Part shown: in pieces, positions 6,151 to 12,273 of the stretch | Numbering within the stretch: position 1 is the first letter of the stretch | Layout: each line of letters opens with the position of its first letter | Source: a virus | DNA length: 21,745 nucleotides | IMG/VR virus record: IMGVR_UViG_3300006305_000046 | Coordinates: 1-21,745 of that record | Reading direction: 5' to 3' (one strand) | Notes under the pieces: generated by a model | Told to the model about the DNA's origin: nothing | Seen by the model: only the letters and a program-made list of their open reading frames with translations | Database searches by the model: none | Position numbers and translations under genes: made by a program

Positions 6151-7936
6151 TTTTGAAACATACTACAACAAAGAGTATTCTTTAAAGAAACTGACAACGG
6201 AAGAATACGTACGCGACCCTAGGTTTGAAGTGCTTGGGGTCGCTATAAAAGTTAATAACAGAATAACGGAGTGGGCAAGTGGTACACAGGAACAACTTAA
6301 GACATTCTTACAGAGGCACGACTGGAACAACGCGATGGTATTGGCTCACAATACTATGTTTGATGGTGCTATCCTCTCTTGGGTATTTGATATTAAACCT
6401 CGTGCTTATACTGATACAGTTTGCATAGCGAGAGCCGTCAACGGAGTTGAGGAGAGCGTATCGTTAAAAGCATTGTCAGAAAAGTATGGCGTGGGTAAGA
6501 AGGGTGACGAGATACAGAACACTCTCGACAAACATAGACAAGACTTTACCGACGAAGAACTAGAACGCTTGGGTGACTATGCTGTCAATGACGTGGACTT
6601 GACATACGACTTGTTTACAATCATGGCGAAGGGGTTCCCAAAGAAAGAACTTAAGCTTATTGACTTGTCACTGCGTATGTTTGTAGAGCCTGTTTTGGAT
6701 CTGGATCTGGACTTGTTAGAAGACCATCTCAGCAACACACGTCAACGTAAGGAAGAACTACTGATGGACGCTCGTGCATCAAAAGAAGATTTGATGAGTA
6801 ACGACAAGTTTGCAAAGTTACTTGCTGCATATGACGTAGAGCCACCTAAGAAGTTAAGCCCCACCACAGGCAAGGAGACATGGGCTTTTGCGAAGTCGGA
6901 CGAAGAGTTCAAACGCCTGTTAACACATCAGGACGAGAGAGTTCAATCACTTGTTGCGGCCAGGTTGGGTAATAAAAGCACACTTGAAGAAACGCGAACG
7001 CAAAGATTCATAGACATAGCAAAACGAGGCACTTTACCCGTGCCTGTTAGATATTACGCGGCTCATACAGGACGTTGGGGCGGTGATGATAAGATAAATT
7101 TACAGAACTTGCCAAGCCGTGGCACGAACGCAAACATGCTAAAGCGTGGCATAATTGCACCACAAGGATACTCTATAATAGATGCGGATTCGGCACAGAT
7201 AGAGGCAAGAGTGTTGGCGTGGCTTGCCGAACAAGACGATTTGACAGAGGCGTTTGCCAAGGGTGAAGATGTTTACAAGAAGATGGCATCAAAAATATAC
7301 GGTGTAGCAGAAAGCGAAATTACGAAAGACCAACGATTTGTTGGTAAAACTACAATTCTAGGCGCAGGGTATGGCATGGGAGCGCAGAAGTTCCAAGACC
7401 AACTTAAGACATTTGGATTTGACATGGAGCTACATGAAGCACGACGTGTCATAAAGATATACAGAGAAACAAACCACAAGATAAATAAACTGTGGCGTGA
7501 CGCTCAGTTGTTCCTAAAAGATGGTAACACGTTTGGTCTGTATGGTGTTTTGTTTGTAGAAGATGGCAAGATACTTCTACCCTCTGGACTACACTTACGC
7601 TATGACGACTTACAGTTTACCACTACAGACAAGGGCGTGGAGTTTGACTACAAAACAAGGCGCGGTCGCACCAGAATATATGGGGGTAAGATAATAGAGA
7701 ATGTATGCCAAGCGATAGCTCGTTGCATTATTGGTGAACAAATGTTACAAATAGCAAAGAGGTACAGAGTTGTCTTGACAGTGCATGACAGTATTGCGTG
7801 TTGTGTCAAAGACGAAGAGGTGGACGAGGCACAGCAATACGTCGAAGAATGTATGCGTCAGCCACCAGAATGGGCAGAGGGTTTACCGATAGATTGTGAG
7901 TCGGGGACAGGAAAATCTTATGGAGAATGTGATTGA
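6131..7936 (+). CDS. Family A DNA polymerase with 3'-5' exonuclease domain
   Basis: The protein has 601 residues with a GTG start at 6131 and AAGGAG at 6118-6123. The N-terminal DnaQ-like exonuclease shows ExoI D7-F-E9, ExoII HNTMFD (73-78) and ExoIII Y150-x3-D154, so proofreading looks intact. The polymerase part has TGRWGG (313-318) and NLQNLPSRG. Motif A is DADSAQIEAR (351-360) and motif B is R402-x3-K406-x3-L410-G-x2-Y414-G. Motif C is H552-D553-S554. No 5' nuclease domain is present, and about 600 residues is normal for T7-like and other phage Pol A enzymes. The residue matching E. coli Pol I Phe762 is Leu410. It should be the replicative polymerase, working with the primase-helicase and SSB-like genes. 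The TGA overlaps the next TTG start. Confidence 0.95.
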   Translation: MDLITLDFETYYNKEYSLKKLTTEEYVRDPRFEVLGVAIKVNNRITEWASGTQEQLKTFLQRHDWNNAMVLAHNTMFDGAILSWVFDIKPRAYTDTVCIARAVNGVEESVSLKALSEKYGVGKKGDEIQNTLDKHRQDFTDEELERLGDYAVNDVDLTYDLFTIMAKGFPKKELKLIDLSLRMFVEPVLDLDLDLLEDHLSNTRQRKEELLMDARASKEDLMSNDKFAKLLAAYDVEPPKKLSPTTGKETWAFAKSDEEFKRLLTHQDERVQSLVAARLGNKSTLEETRTQRFIDIAKRGTLPVPVRYYAAHTGRWGGDDKINLQNLPSRGTNANMLKRGIIAPQGYSIIDADSAQIEARVLAWLAEQDDLTEAFAKGEDVYKKMASKIYGVAESEITKDQRFVGKTTILGAGYGMGAQKFQDQLKTFGFDMELHEARRVIKIYRETNHKINKLWRDAQLFLKDGNTFGLYGVLFVEDGKILLPSGLHLRYDDLQFTTTDKGVEFDYKTRRGRTRIYGGKIIENVCQAIARCIIGEQMLQIAKRYRVVLTVHDSIACCVKDEEVDEAQQYVEECMRQPPEWAEGLPIDCESGTGKSYGECD

Positions 7937-8598
7937 GTATAGCACCTTGGTCATATAGTAGAATGAAGGCGTTTGAACAATGCCCCAAACAGTTCTACCA
8001 TATGAAAATAGCTAAAGATTATAAAGAGCCACACACAGAGGCGATGCGTTACGGCACGGAACTGCATGCTGTAGCGGAGGACTTCATACGTGATGGAACA
8101 CCAATACCAGATAGGTTTGCCTTTCTCAGAGGTCCCCTCGAAGCACTTGGACGCAGACAGGGTAACAAGTTTACAGAGATGCGTATGGGTTTGACCGCAG
8201 AGCTTGAGCCTTGTGGGTTCAAAGACAAAAACGTGTGGTGGCGTGGCATAGCAGACTTGGTAATAGTTGACGACACAAAAGCATGGGTGGTAGACTATAA
8301 GACTGGACGTAACGCAGAATATGCGGACAAAGGACAACTGGAGCTTATGGCGATGGCTACATTTAAACACTTTCCCGCAGTGGAACAAGTCAACGCGGCT
8401 TTGATGTTTGTCGTTGCTAACAAATTTATAAAAGCAAAATACACAATAGACATGTTGACAGACCTATGGGATAAGTGGTTAGCTAACTATAAACGTATGC
8501 AAGTCGCACATGACAACGATATATGGAACGCACGACCAAGTGGATTATGCCGTAGGCACTGCGCGGTCATAGAGTGTGTTTACAATGGGAGTAACTGA
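7933..8598 (+). CDS. Cas4/RecB-like PD-(D/E)XK nuclease with probable Fe-S cysteines
   Basis: This is a 221-residue protein starting at TTG 7933 (TTGA overlap with the polymerase stop), six bases after GGAGA (7922-7926). RecB-family features are visible: SYSRMKAFEQCPKQFYH near the N-terminus, H45 in TELHAVAEDF, D108 in GIADLVIV, D121-Y-K123 in VVDYKTGR and Q135 in QLELMAM. One Cys near the N-terminus (C17) and three near the C-terminus (C206-x3-C210-x4-C215) resemble the four-Cys Fe-S layout of Cas4 and AddB nucleases. Such phage proteins act as single-strand exonucleases in recombination and DNA processing. No cas genes are nearby, so this is not part of a CRISPR locus. Nuclease assignment is strong; the Fe-S cluster is inferred. 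Confidence 0.88.
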   Translation: MSIAPWSYSRMKAFEQCPKQFYHMKIAKDYKEPHTEAMRYGTELHAVAEDFIRDGTPIPDRFAFLRGPLEALGRRQGNKFTEMRMGLTAELEPCGFKDKNVWWRGIADLVIVDDTKAWVVDYKTGRNAEYADKGQLELMAMATFKHFPAVEQVNAALMFVVANKFIKAKYTIDMLTDLWDKWLANYKRMQVAHDNDIWNARPSGLCRRHCAVIECVYNGSN

Positions 8599-8849
8599 TG
8601 CCGTACACTAAATCACCCAGACCTTATAAAAAAGAATATAAGAAACAAAAGGAACGTGGAGAACACCCAGCTAGAATGGAGCGACAACGTGCGAGAAGAG
8701 CGTACGACAAGAAAGGTATCAATCGCAAAGGTAAAGACATATCACATAATAAGATGTTAAGCAAAGGTGGTTCAAACAAAGATGGCACGAGGTTAGAAAG
8801 TCCCTCAAAGAACAGAGCAAGAAACGGACAGAAGAAGAAAAAGAAATGA
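8598..8849 (+). CDS. Very basic small protein resembling degenerate HNH-type phage proteins
   Basis: This is an 83-residue protein; the ATG at 8598 overlaps the previous stop (TGATG). It is packed with Lys and Arg. The core GKDISHNKMLSKGGSN, then a Leu and ESPSKNRARNGQ, follows the D-x-x-H...L-x-x-GG-S-x-x...N-R-x layout of small phage HNH-like proteins. The second metal-binding His and the usual Cys pairs are not evident, so activity is doubtful. It may bind DNA or RNA. It is the first of three consecutive lysine-rich mini-genes. Assignment to the HNH group is from pattern memory. Confidence 0.65.
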   Translation: MPYTKSPRPYKKEYKKQKERGEHPARMERQRARRAYDKKGINRKGKDISHNKMLSKGGSNKDGTRLESPSKNRARNGQKKKKK

Positions 8850-9154
8850 AAAAGAAAGACCCCAAAGTCGGAACAGGTAAGAAACCAAAAGGAACAGGAA
8901 GGAGGCTTTACACAGATGAAAACCCCAAAGATACAGTCCCTATTAAATTTGCCACTGTGGCAGATGCCCAAGCAACTGCTCGTAAGGTTAAGCGTATCAA
9001 TAAGCCGTATGCTAGGAAAATTCAAATCCTTACTGTGGTGGAGCAAAGAGCGAAAGTCGCAGGAAAGCCAAGGCAAGCCGCCATCGCAAAAAGAGCAAAG
9101 CAAGAACTCAGAGCCAAACACGAAGCGAAAAAGGGGGCGACCAAGAAAAAATGA
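8846..9154 (+). CDS. Small basic phage protein of unknown function, 102 residues
   Basis: The ATG at 8846 overlaps the previous stop (ATGA). The N-terminus carries GTGKKPKGTGRRLYTDENP, followed by DTVPIKFATVADAQAT and a helical basic C-terminus ending AKKGATKKK. I recognise this pattern as one that recurs in tailed phages from environmental samples, but I know no function. The Gly/Lys/Arg start suggests nucleic-acid binding. A longer overlapping frame (8916-9158) is an out-of-frame shadow. The TGA at 9152-9154 overlaps the next ATG. Confidence 0.72.
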   Translation: MKKKDPKVGTGKKPKGTGRRLYTDENPKDTVPIKFATVADAQATARKVKRINKPYARKIQILTVVEQRAKVAGKPRQAAIAKRAKQELRAKHEAKKGATKKK

Positions 9155-9282
9155 CTAGACAGATACAAAACAAACTAAAGAAAGTAGCGAAGGGTTTAAG
9201 TAAAGCGTCAAAGACCCATGCGAAACAGGCAAAGACTATACAGTCTGTATTAAAAAAGTCCAACAAGAAGACTAAAAAATAA
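9151..9282 (+). CDS. Tiny lysine-rich protein, 43 residues
   Basis: The frame runs from ATG 9151 (ATGA overlap) to TAA 9280-9282. It starts MTRQIQNKLKKVAKGLSKAS and ends SNKKTKK; about one third of residues are Lys and only one is His. It is predicted to be a single basic amphipathic helix. Precise coupling with the previous gene and similar composition support a real gene. It may be a nucleic-acid-binding or condensing peptide. No function is known to me. Confidence 0.62.
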   Translation: MTRQIQNKLKKVAKGLSKASKTHAKQAKTIQSVLKKSNKKTKK

Positions 9283-9303
9283 ATATAAAAATGAGAAAGA
9301 GAA

Positions 9304-10839
9304 ATGCAAATAATAGACAACAAGGCTTTACGCCTACGGCTACGTGACCCTGATAAGGTTATAAACGCCATACCCAAGAGCCGAAAGGTTGGGGATAACG
9401 AAGTTATAGTTAACTGGGGTCTGGAAGAGGCACAGAGCCTGAATCAGCTAGGTATAAAATCACCATCACCCATAGAAGCAAAATACACATGGACAGGAAG
9501 ATACCAACCATTTGACCACCAAATTTCAACCGCATCATTCCTTACCATAAACCAAAAAGGCTTTTGTTTCAACGAACAAGGTACAGGTAAGACCGCAAGT
9601 GCCATATGGGCATCTGATTTCTTGATGAAACAAGGTATAATAAACAGAGTGCTTGTAGTATGCCCGCTCTCGATCATGGATAGCGCATGGCGTGATGACT
9701 TGTTTACATTTGCCACACACCGTACAGTTTCTGTAGCACATGGGTCAGCAGATAAGCGTAGTAAGATAATACAAGAGGGGTCAGATTACGTGGTTATAAA
9801 CTACGATGGTGTAGGTATCGTACTAGATGACCTCAAAAAAGGTGGGTTTGATTTAATTATTATAGATGAAGCCACACATTATAAGAATGTCCAGACGAGG
9901 CGTTGGAAGCTACTACGTCAACTAATACATGATAACACGTGGCTGTGGATGATGACAGGTACACCAGCCGCGCAGAACCCTACAGACGCATATGGTCTGG
10001 CAAAGCTTGTTAGCCCTCATAGAGTACCAAGATTTTTTGGTGCGTTTAAAGATATGGTCATGATAAAGGTATCGCAGTTCACATGGAAGATACGACCAGA
10101 CGCTACAGACATAGTGTATAGAGCGTTGCAACCTGCCATACGTTTTACGAAGGACGAGTGTCTTGATTTACCATCTATGGTGTATACAAAAAGACAGGTG
10201 GAGCTTACAGCGCAACAGAAGAAATACTACAAAGAGTTAAAAACAAAGCTTGTGTTAGATATCACAGGCGAACAAGTAACAGCTATAAACGCGGCTGTAA
10301 CTCTTAACAAGTTACTGCAAATATCAGCAGGGGCAATCTACACAGACGAAGGCGACGTGTTGGAGTTTGACATAAAGAACAGATACAAGGTGCTACGCGA
10401 GGTGATAGATGAGTCTAGTCAAAAGGTTCTTGTATTTGTACCTTTCAAACATGCCATAGATATACTGACAGATAAACTACGTTCGGAAGGTATAGCCACA
10501 GAGGTCATACGTGGAGATGTCCCTGCATACAAGCGCACACAGATATTTAAAAGGTTTCAAGAGGAGACCGACCCAACAGTCCTGGTGATACAACCACAAG
10601 CAGCATCACACGGTGTTACGTTAACACGAGCTAACACAGTGGTGTGGTGGGGGCCAACGAGTTCGTTAGAAACATACGACCAAGCAAACGCACGTGTGCA
10701 TAGGTCAGGACAAACACATAAATGCACAGTCGTGCAACTACAAGGTTCTGATGCAGAAAAGCACGTATACAGACTATTAGATAGAAAAATAAACGTACAC
10801 ACAAAATTTATAGAACTTTACAAAGAAGTACTTGACTAA
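9304..10839 (+). CDS. SNF2-family (SF2) helicase/translocase
   Basis: The protein has 511 residues; the ATG at 9304 follows GAGAAAGAGAA. The motifs appear in order. The Q-region is FDHQISTASFL (70-80) and motif I is EQGTGKTA (91-98). Motif Ia region is VLVVCPLSI, motif II is DEAT (188-191) and motif III is MTGTP (217-221). Motif V is ASHGVTLTRANTVVWW (434-449) and motif VI is QANARVHRSGQ (460-470). The ending R-x-H-R-x-G-Q and TGTP are typical of SNF2-type enzymes. These move on double-stranded DNA and remodel protein-DNA complexes or drive branch migration. Both RecA-like lobes are complete with no extra domain. Its place between nucleases and SSB fits recombination or replication restart. 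Confidence 0.92.
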   Translation: MQIIDNKALRLRLRDPDKVINAIPKSRKVGDNEVIVNWGLEEAQSLNQLGIKSPSPIEAKYTWTGRYQPFDHQISTASFLTINQKGFCFNEQGTGKTASAIWASDFLMKQGIINRVLVVCPLSIMDSAWRDDLFTFATHRTVSVAHGSADKRSKIIQEGSDYVVINYDGVGIVLDDLKKGGFDLIIIDEATHYKNVQTRRWKLLRQLIHDNTWLWMMTGTPAAQNPTDAYGLAKLVSPHRVPRFFGAFKDMVMIKVSQFTWKIRPDATDIVYRALQPAIRFTKDECLDLPSMVYTKRQVELTAQQKKYYKELKTKLVLDITGEQVTAINAAVTLNKLLQISAGAIYTDEGDVLEFDIKNRYKVLREVIDESSQKVLVFVPFKHAIDILTDKLRSEGIATEVIRGDVPAYKRTQIFKRFQEETDPTVLVIQPQAASHGVTLTRANTVVWWGPTSSLETYDQANARVHRSGQTHKCTVVQLQGSDAEKHVYRLLDRKINVHTKFIELYKEVLD

Positions 10840-10889
10840 GTTATCTTTTGATATTATATGTTATTAGATAATAAGAATAGGAGAGAGAT
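10840..10889 (+). promoter_or_regulatory. AT-rich spacer with possible promoter and operator-like palindrome
   Basis: This 50-base gap breaks the otherwise overlapping gene run. TTGACT at 10832-10837, inside the helicase gene end, is followed 17 bases later by TATATG at 10855-10860; the -10 box is weak. TTATTA-GA-TAATAA at 10861-10874 is a near-palindrome. AGGAGAGAG lies just before the next ATG. A secondary promoter for the 10890-12190 genes is possible but weakly supported. Confidence 0.3.
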
Positions 10890-11285
10890 ATGGGTGACAA
10901 AGTAACCCCTGACAAGTTGGCAAAAACGTATTTACGTATACGAGCAGAAAGATCCATGCTGTCAGCCAAGTATAAGGAAGAAGATGGCAAACTTATACGG
11001 CAGATGGACACCGTAAAGCAGGCAATGCTAGATCATTGTGAAGCTCACAATGTAGAAAGCGTGAGAACTTCTGAAGGATTGTTCTTTCGTTCGACTAAAA
11101 AGAAATACTGGGTTAGTGAATGGGATGCTATGCACAGGCTTATTGTGGAAGAAAACGCACCTCAATTACTTGACAAACGTATCAATCAGGCGAACATGAG
11201 AGAGTTCTTAGAAGAAAATCCTGATCTCAAGCCAGAGGGATTAGAGATTGAAGAAGAAGTAACAATTTCTGTGAGGAAGAAATGA
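10890..11285 (+). CDS. Coiled-coil phage protein, Gp157-like in layout
   Basis: This is a 131-residue protein; the ATG at 10890 has AGGAGAGA upstream. Residues 5-55 form a charged, probably coiled-coil helix (KTYLRIRAERSMLSAKYKEE). A short beta segment follows (ESVRTSEGLFFRSTKKKYWV), then a helical part and an acidic end (GLEIEEEVTISVRKK). A helix followed by an exposed beta hairpin resembles the phage Gp157 group, but similarity is of layout only. No catalytic residues are apparent. It overlaps the HTH gene by four bases (ATGA) and precedes the SSB-like gene, suggesting a role in DNA metabolism. Confidence 0.65.
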   Translation: MGDKVTPDKLAKTYLRIRAERSMLSAKYKEEDGKLIRQMDTVKQAMLDHCEAHNVESVRTSEGLFFRSTKKKYWVSEWDAMHRLIVEENAPQLLDKRINQANMREFLEENPDLKPEGLEIEEEVTISVRKK

Positions 11286-11518
11286 ATGAACCTTTTATAA
11301 CAATAGAAGACGTAGCTAAACATTTTAGTGTGTCTGTATCGACTGTTCGTGCTTGGGTACATCAGAAACATATACCAGAGGATACTTATATAAAAATAGG
11401 TAAGACCTACAGGTTTCGTGTTAGTGATGTAGCTACCGCACTGACGAAAGCATCTAGTAAACGTAGCGAAGAAACAGAGAGCGAAGACTCCCTAGCGGAA
11501 CTAGATGAAGACTTATAA
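11282..11518 (+). CDS. Helix-turn-helix (MerR/excisionase-type) DNA-binding protein
   Basis: This is a 78-residue protein starting at ATG 11282 (ATGA overlap). Residues 5-50 form a winged-helix pattern of the excisionase/MerR type: ITIEDVAKHFSVSVSTVRAW as the HTH, then HIPEDTYIKIGKTYRF as the wing and RVSDVATAL as the closing helix. The C-terminal tail (after about residue 57) is acidic and Ser-rich and probably disordered. No integrase gene is visible, so a recombination-directionality role is not supported. A transcription regulator or replication accessory factor is more likely. A possible target is the inverted repeats elsewhere in the block, which is speculation. Confidence 0.8.
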   Translation: MNEPFITIEDVAKHFSVSVSTVRAWVHQKHIPEDTYIKIGKTYRFRVSDVATALTKASSKRSEETESEDSLAELDEDL

Positions 11519-11539
11519 TATAGAGAGAAGGAGAGATAA

Positions 11540-12190
11540 ATGGAACAATATATTATAAAAAACGTAGAGGCTCTATGGCCTAAAATAAACACGACTTATC
11601 ACTTTGATAGTAACGAAGGACGGTCTGTACCGTGTGAGCCTAATGCTCAGAACGCAGAATATTCTATACAGTTTCGTATGGATAACGCTACTGCAAAGGG
11701 ATTGTTTACCGCTATGTCAGAATGTTATCAAGCTAACAAGAAAGACAAGTGGGCAGATAAGTTAGAGAGAACTTTTGTCAAAGACGATGAGGGCATGTTC
11801 ACTCACAAGGCTAACTTGAAAGGCGCATACAAAAACCAAAAAACTCAAAAACCTTTGCAAGTTGATGCCAACAACCACAAGTTACCAGATGAGTTCTTGT
11901 TAACGACGGGCAGTACGGTAAATATAGCTGTACAGTTTGTTCCATATGACATGGGAGGCAAGCAAAACGTGTCGTTACGTTTGAGAGCCGTGCAGGTCAT
12001 AAAGTATGTGCCTATGGAAGAGAGAAATCCTTTTGAGGCAACTGATGGGTTTGTGTTCAATAAGACTGAAGATAACCCTTTCACTGAAGATGCGGTGGCA
12101 GAACCAAAGAAGGTCGTTAAAAAGCCCTCCCCTCCCACCAAGGATGCTGATGACGACTTGAGTTCTATCGTTGACGATTGGGACGATTAA
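11540..12190 (+). CDS. Probable single-stranded DNA-binding protein
   Basis: This is a 216-residue protein; the ATG at 11540 has AAGGAGAG upstream. The beta-rich core (about 1-160) includes an aromatic-rich start (ALWPKINTTYHF), SIQFRMDNATAKGLF and STVNIAVQFVPYDMG then SLRLRAVQVI, compatible with an OB fold. The C-terminus (about 175-216) is Pro/Lys then strongly acidic, ending SSIVDDWDD. An acidic tail with a buried aromatic is the classic feature of phage and bacterial SSBs (for example T7 gp2.5) used to bind polymerase and helicase. Context between HTH and primase-helicase genes fits. Family membership is inferred from architecture, not a diagnostic motif. Confidence 0.72.
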   Translation: MEQYIIKNVEALWPKINTTYHFDSNEGRSVPCEPNAQNAEYSIQFRMDNATAKGLFTAMSECYQANKKDKWADKLERTFVKDDEGMFTHKANLKGAYKNQKTQKPLQVDANNHKLPDEFLLTTGSTVNIAVQFVPYDMGGKQNVSLRLRAVQVIKYVPMEERNPFEATDGFVFNKTEDNPFTEDAVAEPKKVVKKPSPPTKDADDDLSSIVDDWDD

Positions 12191-12197
12191 TAGAACT

Positions 12198-12261
12198 ACA
12201 CCACGACTAGGCTTTTGCCGAAAGGATAACGTGCCGTATCTTGTCGTGGTGTCTTCGGCAC
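12198..12261 (+). ncRNA. Structured, possibly pseudoknotted RNA element before the primase-helicase gene
   Basis: Four pairings can be read. P1: ACACCACGAC (12198-12207) with GTCGTGGTGT (12243-12252), 10 perfect pairs. P2: GGC-TTTT-GCC (12210-12219). P3: AGGATA (12223-12228) with TATCTT (12237-12242), six pairs including one G-U, leaving an eight-base loop. The P3 loop GTGCCG (12231-12236) can pair with CGGCAC (12256-12261) downstream of P1, giving a pseudoknot. A competing pairing joins TGCCGAA (12216-12222) with TTCGGCA (12254-12260). The 3' arm touches the ribosome binding site AAGGTGGGA (12262-12270) of the gene at 12274, so the element could control translation. No T tract follows. I do not recognise a known riboswitch or ribozyme. 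The linker after P1 is only three bases, so all helices may not form together. Confidence 0.5.
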
Positions 12262-12273
12262 AAGGTGGGAAAA

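Noticed and set aside
7933-8598. CRISPR-associated Cas4 as part of a CRISPR locus
   Set aside because: No repeat-spacer array or other cas gene is present in the window; the protein fits phage RecB-like nucleases.
8624-9121. Minus-strand frame of 165 codons opposite the lysine-rich mini-genes
   Set aside because: Its Phe/Cys/Leu-rich composition is what AAA/AAG-rich coding gives in reverse; the + strand genes are coupled by exact overlaps.
8916-9158. Alternative + strand frame of 80 codons
   Set aside because: It lies out of frame over the 102-residue protein that has ATGA coupling on both ends; the alternative has no such junction.
11282-11518. Excisionase of a lysogeny module
   Set aside because: Only the HTH fold resembles excisionases; no integrase, attachment site or repressor is visible nearby.
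12198-12252. Hammerhead ribozyme, suggested by a three-way junction and GAAA after a GGC-UUUU-GCC hairpin
   Set aside because: The required CUGANGA core is absent (only CTA precedes the hairpin) and no suitable cleavage-site base is positioned at the junction.
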